Shown piece by piece: positions 43,177 to 50,711 of a DNA stretch of 64,000 bases. Each line of letters starts with the position of its first letter. The stretch's first letter is position 1. Location of the stretch: NCBI RefSeq assembly GCF_023617245.1, contig NZ_CP067396.1:5049001-5113000 (forward strand). Reading direction: 5' to 3'. The position numbers and the translations under genes are program-made. The DNA comes from Lysobacter enzymogenes (GTDB taxonomy: Bacteria > Pseudomonadota > Gammaproteobacteria > Xanthomonadales > Xanthomonadaceae). The notes under the pieces were generated by a model. The model worked only from the letters and a program-made list of their open reading frames with translations, was not told the DNA's origin and did not search any database.

Positions 43177-43914
43177 TCAGGTTTCCCCAGTCGTTACGGT
43201 GACGCCGCTCTTCCAGGCGAAACGCTGCTCGATCGCGGCGTTTTCTCCGCGCAACGAAACGCGGATGCGTTGCGGAGTGAACCCGGCCGGCAGCATCACG
43301 CTGCCGTCGAGGGTCTGGAAGTAGCGGAAGGAGTAGTCCTGGGCGGGCGCCTTGGACTTCTGGTGCAACTCGTCCCAACCCACGCTGGCGAGCTTGCCGC
43401 CACGCACCCCCTCGACCTGGAATTGCAGCCCCCCGCTGCTCACCGCGCCGCGGTTCAGGTTTTGGGTCAGGACGATCTGGTACCGCCAGGTGCCGCCTGC
43501 CTCGGCGTGGAACTCCACCGAATGCACGTTCAGCCCCTTGGCCGGCGCGGTCGCGCCGACCAGGCGTTCGTAGAAGGCCACGTCGGCGCGCAAGTCGGAG
43601 ATTTCCTCCTCGCGCTGGGCCAACGAGCTCTGGACCTGCTTGTTGGCGGCCCGGCTGATCTGGTCGGAGCGCTGCAGGTTGGCCTCGCGCTGGGCCAGCT
43701 TGTCCAGCTCGGACTGGCGCTGGCGCAGCTCGCGCCGGGTCTGGTCGAGCTCGACCTTGAGCTTGGGCAGCTGCGGCGCGGCCAGCGACTGCGACCACCA
43801 CCAGGCCAGGGCCAGCGATACCGCCCACGCCACGCCCACCGCCGACCAGATATAAGGTCGCTTGTCCGGCTGCTGCTGGACGATGACGAAGCGGGGCGGC
43901 GGCGTTTTGCTCAT
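43177..43914 (-). CDS. DUF6776-type coiled-coil membrane protein (copy 1), 245 aa
   Basis: One TM (about residues 22-42, IWSAVGVAWAVSLALAWWWS), a coiled coil (LDQTRRELRQRQSELDKLAQ, SSLAQREEEISDLRADVAFY) and a beta-rich C-terminal domain (VLTQNLNRGAVSSGGLQFQV, YSFRYFQTLDGSVMLPAGFT). It shares the segments RADVAFYERLVGAT and LTQNLNRGAVS with the second copy. It is the first gene of the three-gene bactofilin unit. Confidence 0.8.
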   Translation of the reverse strand: MSKTPPPRFVIVQQQPDKRPYIWSAVGVAWAVSLALAWWWSQSLAAPQLPKLKVELDQTRRELRQRQSELDKLAQREANLQRSDQISRAANKQVQSSLAQREEEISDLRADVAFYERLVGATAPAKGLNVHSVEFHAEAGGTWRYQIVLTQNLNRGAVSSGGLQFQVEGVRGGKLASVGWDELHQKSKAPAQDYSFRYFQTLDGSVMLPAGFTPQRIRVSLRGENAAIEQRFAWKSGVTVTTGET

Positions 43915-43984
43915 ACGGGACGTCGACGGCCCGCAGCCGCCGGTTTACCTATACTCAACCTTCAATCTTAACGGGAATGCCGCG

Positions 43985-44578
43985 ATGTCCGATGCGCACC
44001 TGTTCGCAGTTGGCGTAGTTCTGGCCTGGCTGTCGGGCGTCCGGGTCTACCTGACCGTGTTCGGGGTCGGCCTGGCCGGCATGCTCGGCTGGCTGGACCT
44101 GCCGCCGGCGCTGCAGGCGACCCAGTCGCCGTGGGTGCTGGGCGTGTGCGGCGCGCTGACGGTCGGCGAGTTCTTCGCCGACAAGATCCCCGGCGTGGAC
44201 TCGGGCTGGGACCTGCTGCATACCCTGCTGCGGGTGCCGGTGGGCGCGTTCCTGGCCGCCGCGACGATCTCGCCGGACGGCGAGCTCGGCGCCGGCGCCC
44301 TCGCCGCCGGCGCCGGCGTGGCCCTGACCAGCCACTTGCTCAAGTCCGGCTCGCGCGCCCTGCTCAACACCTCGCCCGAACCGATCAGCAACTGGACCGC
44401 CTCGCTGACCGAGGACGCCGCCGTGATCGGGGTGCTGGCGCTGGCCTTCGCCCACCCCTGGCTGAGCCTGGGCATCGTGGCGACGATCACCCTCGTGCTG
44501 GTCCTGGCGCTGTGGTGGCTGTGGCGACTGCTGTTCCGGCGGCACAAGCGCGAGCCCAAGGCGCTGGAAGCCGGCTGA
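43985..44578 (+). CDS. DUF4126 membrane protein, 197 aa
   Basis: Several TM helices, with the characteristic LSGVRVYLTVFGVGLAGMLG (about residues 15-34), FFADKIPGVDSGWDLLHTLL and a second membrane block ending LVLVLALWWLWRLLFRRHKR. Function unknown. The ATG at 43985 is chosen: it starts the conserved SDAHLFAVGVVLAWL segment. It is divergent from the bactofilin unit. Confidence 0.85.
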   Translation: MSDAHLFAVGVVLAWLSGVRVYLTVFGVGLAGMLGWLDLPPALQATQSPWVLGVCGALTVGEFFADKIPGVDSGWDLLHTLLRVPVGAFLAAATISPDGELGAGALAAGAGVALTSHLLKSGSRALLNTSPEPISNWTASLTEDAAVIGVLALAFAHPWLSLGIVATITLVLVLALWWLWRLLFRRHKREPKALEAG

Positions 44579-44601
44579 GGCCGCGATCGTTCCCGTCCCC
44601 G

Positions 44602-44630
44602 AAAACCGCCGGCCCGAGCCGGCGGTTTTT
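44602..44630 (+). terminator. Rho-independent terminator of the DUF4126 gene
   Basis: AAAACCGCCGGC, a 4-base loop, then GCCGGCGGTTTTT: a 12-bp stem followed by a T run, 23 bases after the stop. Confidence 0.88.
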
Positions 44631-44657
44631 GCGTGCGCGAGAGACATGGCCGAAGCC

Positions 44658-44758
44658 ACTGTCGGAGCGGCGCGAGCCGCGACCGCGGGGTAGCCGCTCG
44701 CACCGTCGCTTTCGCCGCCGCTGCGCTGTCGCGGTCGCGGCTTGCGTCGCTCCTACAG
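44658..44758. repeat. REP-like inverted pair (GGAGCGGCGCGAGCCGCGACC family)
   Basis: CTGTCGGAGCGGCGCGAGCC on the left and GGCTTGCGTCGCTCCTACAG on the right; the left arm has a one-base change in GTAGG. It lies between convergent genes. Confidence 0.88.
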
Positions 44759-44782
44759 GGAGCGATCGGGTTCGCGAACGAC

Positions 44783-44813
44783 AAAAAAAGCCGCCGGCGC
44801 GGGGCCGGCGGCT
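44783..44813 (-). terminator. Rho-independent terminator for the bacterioferritin gene
   Basis: On the minus strand GCCGCCGGC, a short loop, then GCCGGCGGC runs into a stretch of seven T. It lies 160 bases beyond the bfr stop on the correct strand. Confidence 0.75.
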
Positions 44814-44973
44814 TGGGTTTCGTCTGGCTGGCTCGACGAAGCGTGTCGCCGCGGCTGGCTGGAGAAAGGTCGCCGCTTGCGCGGCTTGCGGTCGATCCGT
44901 CTGGCTGGCGTGCGCTGGCGGGTGGATCGGGCCGCGGCAGGAACGCGAGCTTCCTGCGCGATTGCGGCGGCGC

Positions 44974-45450
44974 TTACGAGGCGTCTTCGATCTTGGTCAG
45001 CAGGTAGTTCTGCTCGCCGATGCGCTCGATCAGCGCCAGTTGGGTCTCGATCCAGTCGACGTGCTCTTCTTCCGAATCCAGGATGTCGGCGAACAGCTTG
45101 CGGCTGACGTAGTCGCTGACGGTCTCGCAGTACTTGATCGCCTCGCGCAGCAGCGGGATCGCTTCCAGCTCCAGCGCGAGGTCGCACTCGAGCAGTTCGC
45201 GCGGGTTCTCGCCGATGCGCAGCTTGCCCAGCGCCTGGAAGTTCGGCAGGCCGTCGAGGAACAGGATGCGGTCCGACAGCTTGTCGGCGTGCTTCATCTC
45301 GTCGATGGACTCGTGGTACTCGTGCTCGGCGAGTTCCTTGAGGCCCCAGTTCTTCAGCATCTTGGCGTGCAGGAAGTACTGGTTGATCGCGGTCAGCTCG
45401 TTGTAGAGCGCTTTGTTGAGGTATTCGATGACTTTGGCGTCGCCCTTCAT
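44974..45450 (-). CDS. bfr: Bacterioferritin
   Basis: This 158-aa protein assembles into a 24-mer that oxidises and stores iron. Ferroxidase ligands are visible in LYNELTAINQYFLHAKML (Glu 18), HEYHESIDEMKHADKL (Glu 51, His 54) and LDSEEEHVDWIETQLALIE (Glu 127, His 130). Met 52 is the haem ligand position (DEMKHA). Start MKGDAKVIEYLNKAL at 45450. Its partner ferredoxin bfd lies 255 bases upstream on the same strand. Confidence 0.95.
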   Translation of the reverse strand: MKGDAKVIEYLNKALYNELTAINQYFLHAKMLKNWGLKELAEHEYHESIDEMKHADKLSDRILFLDGLPNFQALGKLRIGENPRELLECDLALELEAIPLLREAIKYCETVSDYVSRKLFADILDSEEEHVDWIETQLALIERIGEQNYLLTKIEDAS

Positions 45451-45576
45451 GGCCGGCTCCTGCGTTGCGATGGGCGGCACTGTAGCCCTTTCGCGCGGGC
45501 CATGACGAAACGCGAATCGTGCGCAACGGTAATCGCGAATCGCTCGCACGCAGCCGCGCGGATTGTGGCGGCGGAC

Positions 45577-45606
45577 ACGAAAACGGCCGCGCGAGGCGGC
45601 CGTTTC
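45577..45606 (-). terminator. Probable terminator downstream of bfd
   Basis: AAACGGCCGC, a 5-base loop, then GCGGCCGTTT forms a 10-bp stem with a short T run on the minus strand, about 100 bases after the bfd stop. Confidence 0.6.
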
Positions 45607-45704
45607 GGGGATTCGTAGGGCGGAACGTTGCGCTGGCTGAAACCCGGTTTGCGGACCGGGAGCGCCTGCCGCCGCAGCCGCGGCGCCGGCGTGTCGCGCT
45701 CGCG

Positions 45705-45908
45705 TTAGGCGGCTTGTTGCAACACCGACAGCGGCAGTTCGCGCACGTTGCGCGCCTGCTCCAGCAGCGAGCCGGCCAAGTCCAGGCAGCTGCCGCAATT
45801 GGCGCCGGCGCCGGTGCGCATGGTCAGCTCGGACACGCTGCGGCAACCGGCTTCGGCGGCCTGGCGGATATCGCGGTCGGTGACTCCGTTGCAGATGCAG
45901 ACGTACAC
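45705..45908 (-). CDS. bfd: Bacterioferritin-associated ferredoxin
   Basis: A [2Fe-2S] protein that reduces bacterioferritin to release iron. The four Cys ligands are present as CIC near the start and CGSC near residue 40, with NGVTDRDIRQAAEAGCRS between. The GTG at 45908 gives YVCICNGVTDR, the canonical beginning. Longer frames starting upstream would run through a Fur box, so they are unlikely. About 67 aa, typical. Confidence 0.9.
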   Translation of the reverse strand: MYVCICNGVTDRDIRQAAEAGCRSVSELTMRTGAGANCGSCLDLAGSLLEQARNVRELPLSVLQQAA

Positions 45909-45961
45909 GGCGCTGGTCTTCGGTTGGCAGCCGGCTGGCTGCGGGACCATTCCGCCACGGA

Positions 45962-45976
45962 TGAGAATGATTGTCA
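45962..45976. promoter_or_regulatory. Fur box of the bfd promoter
   Basis: TGAGAATGATTGTCA matches the 7-1-7 Fur consensus TGATAATnATTATCA at 12 of 14 half-site positions and stands out as AT-rich. It lies 54 bases upstream of the bfd start, so bfd should be repressed by iron-loaded Fur and induced under iron limitation. Confidence 0.85.
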
Positions 45977-46038
45977 ATTAATGAAAGCCCAATTCGGCAA
46001 AGACGCCGGCGGGCGGCCCGGACCGGCCGGGCCGCGGC

Positions 46039-46665
46039 TCAGGCGCCCGGTTCGGAGCCGCCGCAGGCCGACTGCCCGCCGGGCCGCGCGCGCGGCCGCT
46101 GGTGCTGGCGGCCGCCGAGGCCGGCATCGCGGCGCGGGTCGGGCCGCGCATCGGCGACCGGGCACGGCATCGGCACCGCCTGGTCGCCGGCGACATGGCG
46201 GGCGAACGGCGCCAGATGGCGCAGGGCGCTGGTATAGACGCCGCGCTTGAACATCACCACGTGCTCGATCGGGTACCAGAAGTCGACCCAGCGCCAGTGA
46301 TCGAACTCCGGCTTGTCGGTCACGTCCAGGCACAGATCCGATTCCTGCCCGGTCAGCCGCAGCAGGAACCACACCTGCTTCTGGCCGATGCAGACCAGCC
46401 GGTCGTTGCGCCGCACCGCCCTGCGCGGCAGCCGATAGCGCAGCCAGCCCGGGGTGGCGCCGAGCACTTCGACATGATGGGGTTGCAGGCCGGTTTCCTC
46501 GCGCAATTCGCGATACATGGCCTCCAGCGGCGTCTCGTCGCTGTTCATCCCGCCCTGCGGGAACTGCCAGCCGTCGCGATGCACCCTGCGCGCCCAGAAC
46601 AGGCGGCCATCGGGATGCATCAGGACGATGCCTACATTGGGTCTGTAGCCGTCCGGATCGATCAC
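46039..46665 (-). CDS. rppH: RNA pyrophosphohydrolase
   Basis: This Nudix enzyme removes pyrophosphate from mRNA 5' ends and starts decay. IDPDGYRPNVGIVLMHPDGR opens the protein and the Nudix box is GGMNSDETPLEAMYRELREE (about residues 36-55); WLRYRLPRR and QKQVWFLLRL follow. The GTG at 46665 is preceded by AGGAG at 10 bases and gives the canonical start; longer frames do not. The C-terminal ~45 residues are an Arg/Pro/Gly-rich tail. Confidence 0.93.
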   Translation of the reverse strand: MIDPDGYRPNVGIVLMHPDGRLFWARRVHRDGWQFPQGGMNSDETPLEAMYRELREETGLQPHHVEVLGATPGWLRYRLPRRAVRRNDRLVCIGQKQVWFLLRLTGQESDLCLDVTDKPEFDHWRWVDFWYPIEHVVMFKRGVYTSALRHLAPFARHVAGDQAVPMPCPVADARPDPRRDAGLGGRQHQRPRARPGGQSACGGSEPGA

Positions 46666-46747
46666 GATGCGGACTCCTAATTTCACTGTCTCCGACTCTG
46701 CCACGGGGTCGGCCAGAGGACAAGCCGGGCAAAACGCCGCGAAAGGA

Positions 46748-46776
46748 TTGACAAGACCGGCCCCGGCATGAAGAAT
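46748..46776 (+). promoter_or_regulatory. Promoter of the tRNA-Met gene
   Basis: A perfect -35 TTGACA at 46748-46753, a 17-base spacer and AAGAAT at 46771-46776. It ends 14 bases before the tRNA, so transcription starts just upstream of the mature 5' end. Confidence 0.75.
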
Positions 46777-46790
46777 GCGCGGCTCACCGT

Positions 46791-46867
46791 GGCTATGTAG
46801 CTCAGCCGGTTAGAGCACAGCACTCATAATGCTGGGGTCGGTGGTTCGAGTCCACCCATAGCCACCA
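46791..46867 (+). tRNA. tRNA-Met (anticodon CAT), elongator type
   Basis: A 77-base cloverleaf: acceptor GGCTATG/CATAGCC, D-arm GCTC/GAGC, anticodon stem CAGCA/TGCTG around loop CTCATAA, T-arm GGTGG/CCACC and an encoded CCA end. The sequence is closer to elongator tRNA-Met than to tRNA-Ile2(CAT) or initiator tRNA. Confidence 0.95.
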
Positions 46868-46896
46868 TCGAACAACGCGCCGCAACACCAGTCAGG

Positions 46897-46921
46897 GCCC
46901 GCCAGCGCAGCGGGCTTTTTC
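46897..46921 (+). terminator. Terminator after tRNA-Met
   Basis: GCCCGC, a short loop, then GCGGGC followed by TTTTTC, 30 bases past the tRNA. Confidence 0.75.
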
Positions 46922-47028
46922 GTATCCGCACCGCTGCATCCCGCCGCCGCGTTCGCGCCGGCTCCGGCGCTGCGCGATCATCGGTCTTCCACGCGCCGGC
47001 GCCGCCGGCTCCGCACCCGTTCGCCGCC

Positions 47029-47394
47029 ATGCCCGCCATCGACATCTTCAAGGTCTTCACCCTGGAAGCCGCGCACCGGCTGCCGAACGTGCCGGAAGGC
47101 CACAAGTGCGCGCGCCTGCACGGGCATTCGTTCCGGGTCGAAGTGCACCTGCGCGGCGATATCGGCGAGCACAGCGGCTGGCTGATGGACTACGCCGACG
47201 TCAAGAAGGCGTTCCAGCCGATCCATGACCGGCTCGATCACCACTACCTCAACGACATCGAAGGCCTGGACAACCCGACCAGCGAACGGCTGGCGGTGTG
47301 GATCTGGGAACAGCTCAAGCCGGCGCTGCCGCTGCTGAGCGAAATCGTGGTCCACGAGACCTGCACCGCCGGCAGCCGCTACCGCGGCGAGTGA
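47029..47394 (+). CDS. queD: 6-carboxy-5,6,7,8-tetrahydropterin synthase
   Basis: Second step of queuosine (7-deazaguanine) biosynthesis. The zinc-binding His residues are in FTLEAAHRL (His 16) and RLHGHSF (His 31, His 33); the catalytic Cys is in GHKCARLHGH (Cys 27), and VHETCTAGSRYRGE ends the protein. 121 aa is typical. It lies downstream of the tRNA terminator. Other que genes are not in the window. Confidence 0.93.
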   Translation: MPAIDIFKVFTLEAAHRLPNVPEGHKCARLHGHSFRVEVHLRGDIGEHSGWLMDYADVKKAFQPIHDRLDHHYLNDIEGLDNPTSERLAVWIWEQLKPALPLLSEIVVHETCTAGSRYRGE

Positions 47395-47707
47395 CCCGGC
47401 GCCGGCGCTTCGCGCCGGCATCTGCGACGCAAACCGATGCCGCGCCCGGTTCCGGGTCGGGTCATGCGCGCGCCACCGTATCGACATCCGTGCCCGCCAG
47501 CGTGGCCGGGCGGATCGGCGCAGGTCCGCGCAGCGAAGCCGCTTTGCCTATTCAGGTAGCAACCCCGTAACTGACTGAACCGGCAGGTTTTCTGAACGAT
47601 TCAGGACCGCTGGTCGGCGCCATGTTGCGGCGCAACAAAAGCCGGTCTATGCTGCATCGCACAATCCAGTCGCCCTCCGTCTGGGCCACCTTCTCAGGAG
47701 CTAAGCC
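47395..47707. other. Intergenic region before the phasin gene
   Basis: About 310 bases. The only clear element is the phasin promoter at 47625-47653 and its ribosome site (TCAGGAGC before 47708). The remainder holds no gene that I can support. Confidence 0.6.
47625..47653 (+). promoter_or_regulatory. Promoter of the phasin gene
   Basis: TTGCGG (47625-47630), exactly 17 bases, then TATGCT (47648-47653): a good sigma-70-type pair 55 bases before the start codon. Confidence 0.75.
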
Positions 47708-48118
47708 ATGTACCAGCAGTTCAACGAACAGTTCGCCGCCGCCACGCGCCAGTTCGCGGACACGGCCGCTCAGGTCAACCGCCTGGCCCTCGACAACGCC
47801 GAGGCCGTGTTCGGCCTGCAGATCGCCGCGATCGAAGACCGCGTCAACGCCACCTTCGCCTTCTTCGGCGAAGCCGCCGAGGCCCGCGACTTCGACGCCC
47901 TCAAGACCCTGTTCCCGAAGGGCGTGCAGGTGGCCCGCGAGAACGTCGAGCGCGCCGTCAGCACCGGCCAGGAAGCCTTCGGCCGCACCCTGAAGACCAA
48001 CGAAGCCATCGCCGAGCTGGCCAAGTCGCAGGTCGAGACCGCCGCCAAGGCGACCCAGGCCAACGTCGAGAAGGCCACCAAGGCCGTGGCCAAGGCCGCC
48101 GCTCCGGCCGCCAAGTAA
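47708..48118 (+). CDS. Phasin-family protein, 136 aa
   Basis: A small, Ala-rich, amphipathic protein that coats polyhydroxyalkanoate granules or related bodies. Begins MYQQFNEQFAAATRQFADTA and contains NRLALDNAEAVFGLQIAAIE and ARENVERAVSTGQEAFGRTL; the C-terminal tail is Lys/Ala-rich (AKATQANVEKATKAVAKAAA). A strong promoter, a good ribosome site and a terminator suggest abundant expression. No PHA synthase is adjacent. Confidence 0.9.
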   Translation: MYQQFNEQFAAATRQFADTAAQVNRLALDNAEAVFGLQIAAIEDRVNATFAFFGEAAEARDFDALKTLFPKGVQVARENVERAVSTGQEAFGRTLKTNEAIAELAKSQVETAAKATQANVEKATKAVAKAAAPAAK

Positions 48119-48163
48119 GCCTCGCGGCCGCCGCCTCTCTCCCGGCGGCCCGATGCGATGAAG

Positions 48164-48195
48164 AAACCCGGCAGCGCGAGCTGTCGGGTTTTTTC
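48164..48195 (+). terminator. Rho-independent terminator of the phasin gene
   Basis: AAACCCGGCAG, a 5-base loop, then CTGTCGGGTTTTTT with a long T run, 45 bases after the stop. Confidence 0.9.
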
Positions 48196-48238
48196 GTTTG
48201 CGCGGTGCGCAGGCCCCGGCCGGAGGATCGGAAGCGCC

Positions 48239-48340
48239 CGGTAGCAGCGGCGCAAGCCGCGACTGCGGCAACGCGACTGCGGCGGTATCTGCGACGCGAG
48301 CGGAAACTCCGCGGTCGCGGCTTGCGCCAGCTCCTACAGG
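48239..48340. repeat. REP-like inverted pair (GTAGCAGCGGCGCAAGCCGCGAC family)
   Basis: CGGTAGCAGCGGCGCAAGCC on the left and GGCTTGCGCCAGCTCCTACAG on the right; each arm has small deviations from other copies. It lies between convergent phasin and bioD. Confidence 0.85.
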
Positions 48341-48353
48341 GGAAGTGCGGGAT

Positions 48354-49040
48354 TCAGAAGGCCGGGCGCAATGCACCGGCCAGGGTCGCCGGGTCGGGCT
48401 GCGCCGCATGCGGCAGCCGGCCCCAGCACGGCACCGGCAGGCGCCGGCGCAGGATCTCGAAGTTCTCGTCGGCGCGCGCCATGTGCGGGTCGATGCCGTT
48501 GGCGATCCAGCCGATCAGCTCGGCGCCGTCGGCCTGGATCGCGCGCGCGCTCAGCCGGGCATGGTTGATCGCGCCCAGGCGCAGGCCGACGACCAGCACC
48601 ACCGGCAGTTTCAGCGCGCGCACCAGGTCGATCTGGTCGAGCTGAGCGCTGACCGGCGCGGCCCAGCCGCCGACGCCCTCGACCACCACGGTGTCGGCCT
48701 GGGCGGCCAGCCGCGCGTGCGCGGCCAGGATCGGACCCAGCGCGATCTCGACGCCGGCTTCGGCCGCGGCGATCTCCGGCGCCAGCGGCTGCGGCAGGGC
48801 GTACGGGTTGACGTCTTCGTAGCGCGGCCGCGGATCGCTGGCGGCCTGCAGCAGCAACGCGTCCTCGTTGCGCCAGCCGTCCGGGCCGGGCTCGCAGCCG
48901 CTGGCGACCGGCTTCATGCCGACCGCGCGCGCGCCGCCGGCGCGCAGGGCGTGCAACAGGGCGGCGCTGGCGACCGACTTGCCGATGCCGGTATCGGTGC
49001 CGGTGACGAACAGGCCGGGGAGCCGGCGGGCAGAAGTCAT
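48354..49040 (-). CDS. bioD: Dethiobiotin synthetase
   Basis: This cytosolic ATP-dependent enzyme closes the ureido ring in biotin synthesis. The P-loop is GTDTGIGKSVAS (about residues 13-24), with KPVASGCEPG (about 43-52) and VVEGVGGWAAPV (about 118-129) as family motifs, and VVLVVGLRLGAINHARLSAR near 148. At 228 aa the length is normal. It is isolated from other bio genes here. Confidence 0.94.
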   Translation of the reverse strand: MTSARRLPGLFVTGTDTGIGKSVASAALLHALRAGGARAVGMKPVASGCEPGPDGWRNEDALLLQAASDPRPRYEDVNPYALPQPLAPEIAAAEAGVEIALGPILAAHARLAAQADTVVVEGVGGWAAPVSAQLDQIDLVRALKLPVVLVVGLRLGAINHARLSARAIQADGAELIGWIANGIDPHMARADENFEILRRRLPVPCWGRLPHAAQPDPATLAGALRPAF

Positions 49041-49203
49041 GCGGGAGTCTCGCGGCTGGGGCCGCCCGGCGCGCGGACGGGACCGCGCGGCCGACGGCGC
49101 GCTTGTCGGAAGGGGCGGCGGCGCCTGTGACTGATCTCGCGCTTTCCCGGCGCCGCCCGGTGGGCATGGTAGTCGCAGCGGACGCCGCTGTTACACTCCG
49201 AAG

Positions 49204-49686
49204 ATGTTTACTGCCTCCACACTTTCGGGCCAAAAGTCCGAGCAATACGCCCAATTGGTCGACCAGGCCCGCGCCCTGCTCGACGGCGAGCGCGACCGCA
49301 TCGCCAACGCCGCCAATCTGTCGGCGCTGGTCAACCAGGCCCTGCCGCAGCTCAATTGGGTCGGTTTCTATTTCTTCGACGGCACCGAACTGGTGGTCGG
49401 CCCGTTCCAAGGGCTGCCGGCCTGCGTGCGCATTCCGCTCGACAAGGGCGTGTGCGGCGCAGCCGCCACCCGCCGCCAGACCCAGCGCGTGGCCGACGTG
49501 CACGCGTTCCCCGGCCACATCGCCTGCGACGCGGCCTCGCGCTCGGAAGTGGTGGTGCCGCTGACCCGCGGCGCCGAACTGATCGGCGTGTTCGACCTGG
49601 ACAGCCCGATCCCGGACCGCTTCGACGCCGACGATCAGGCCGGCCTGGAAGCTTTGGCCCAGGTGTATGTGGAGTCGCTGGCATGA
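49204..49686 (+). CDS. msrC: Free methionine-(R)-sulfoxide reductase, GAF domain
   Basis: Reduces free Met-R-sulfoxide. The GAF domain contains the three family cysteines: LPACVRIPL (about 79), KGVCGAA (about 89) and HIACDAASRSEVVVPL (about 113). WVGFYFFDG and IGVFDLDSP are typical. 160 aa fits. The start ATG at 49204 follows CTCCGAAG. It overlaps the TfoX gene by four bases. Confidence 0.9.
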   Translation: MFTASTLSGQKSEQYAQLVDQARALLDGERDRIANAANLSALVNQALPQLNWVGFYFFDGTELVVGPFQGLPACVRIPLDKGVCGAAATRRQTQRVADVHAFPGHIACDAASRSEVVVPLTRGAELIGVFDLDSPIPDRFDADDQAGLEALAQVYVESLA

Positions 49687-50150
49687 GCGGAATCAAGATG
49701 CGCAACATCGGCCCCAAGAGCGCGGCCTGGCTGCGCCAGGTGGGGCTGCGCACGCACGAGGACGTCGCCGCGATCGGCACGGTCGAGGCGTTCATGCGGG
49801 TCAAGCGCGCCGGCTTCAAGCCGACCTTGAACCTGCTCTACGCGATCGAAGGCGCGCTGCTGGACTGCCATTGGCAGGAGATTCCCGACGAGCGCCGCCA
49901 GGAGCTGATCCTGGCCGCCGAGGCGGCCACCGCGCTGCTGCCGGCGCCGCGCAACAAGCCGGCCGCCGCGCCGGTGCGCACGACGGTGCATAACGAAGAT
50001 CGCCATGAGGACGGCGGCTTCGGCGGCTTCGGCGCGGGCCGCGATGAAGGCGGCCACGGCGGGGATGGCGATGGCGCCGGCGACGAACGCGACGACGACG
50101 GCGCGGCCGGCGACAACGGTCGCGACGAGGACAACGGTCGGCACGACTGA
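49683..50150 (+). CDS. TfoX C-terminal-domain protein with acidic Gly-rich tail, 155 aa
   Basis: Residues about 1-85 form a TfoX/Sxy C-terminal-like helical domain: MRNIGPKSAAWLRQVGLRTH, then TLNLLYAIEGALLDCHWQEI. The remaining ~55 residues are low-complexity and rich in Gly, Asp and Arg. No N-terminal TfoX domain is present, so a competence role is uncertain. Coupled to the upstream reductase gene by ATGA. Confidence 0.8.
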   Translation: MSGIKMRNIGPKSAAWLRQVGLRTHEDVAAIGTVEAFMRVKRAGFKPTLNLLYAIEGALLDCHWQEIPDERRQELILAAEAATALLPAPRNKPAAAPVRTTVHNEDRHEDGGFGGFGAGRDEGGHGGDGDGAGDERDDDGAAGDNGRDEDNGRHD

Positions 50151-50177
50151 GCCGACGCTGCGCGGCTGCGCCCGCTT

Positions 50178-50279
50178 CCTGCAGGAGCGGCGCAAGCCGC
50201 GACCGCGGCACCCCGGCCACGTCGAAAGCATCAACGCGAGCGATCGCCGCGCGTTCGCACCCCGCGCCGCTCCTGCAGA
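50178..50279. repeat. REP-like inverted pair (GCAGGAGCGGCGCAAGCCGCGACC family)
   Basis: TGCAGGAGCGGCGCAAGCCG on the left and the partial mirror CGCGCCGCTCCTGCAG on the right; the inner part of the right arm has diverged. It lies between the TfoX gene and the cobalamin riboswitch. Confidence 0.8.
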
Positions 50280-50337
50280 GGCCTAGGACGGCTCCGACCG
50301 GTCAGGCAGGCGGCGCCGGCTTCGCGTACACTGCGCC

Positions 50338-50582
50338 CCGCTTCGAGGTGACCCCGCGGCCAGGCCGCCGGGTTGAAACGGGAAGCCGGTGACGTCCGGC
50401 GGCGCGGATCTGCGATCCGGCCGCGGCCAGTCCGGCACTGCCCCCGCAACGGTAAGCGCGTCCACAGCGCGGCAACCGCCACTGTGCCACCGGCCTCGCG
50501 CCACCGGCATGGGAAGGCGCCGCGCCGGAACCGGTCCGCCGGTTCGGCCCGCAAGTCCGGAGACCGGCCCCGAAGCCCCCAC
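50338..50582 (+). promoter_or_regulatory. Cobalamin (B12) riboswitch
   Basis: All key B12-element blocks are present in order: GGGAAGCCGGTG (50390-50401), the B12 box CACTGCCCCCGCAACGGTAA (50437-50456), GGGAAGGCGCC (50512-50522) and AAGTCCGGAGACCGGCC (50553-50569). It precedes btuB, so excess adenosylcobalamin should shut off the receptor. The leader continues about 130 bases to the start codon. Confidence 0.95.
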
Positions 50583-50711
50583 AGGTTGCGATGCGGAGGG
50601 CATCGCGGCGGTCGCCGCGCCTTCGCGCCGGCTCGCCTGCGTTCGCCCTCCCCCGCCTCCGCCCTTCGCCGTTCGTCGTGCGCGCAGGATCGCGCGCGCA
50701 GGAGTGCTTCA

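Noticed and set aside
45909..45977. An N-terminal extension of bfd from a TTG at 45977
   Set aside because: The start would lie inside the Fur box and the family begins at YVCICNG; the GTG at 45908 is preferred.
49356..49682. Upstream extension of the TfoX-domain gene
   Set aside because: The in-frame upstream sequence is an Arg-rich shadow of the methionine-sulfoxide reductase gene; the ATG at 49683 gives the domain's normal start.
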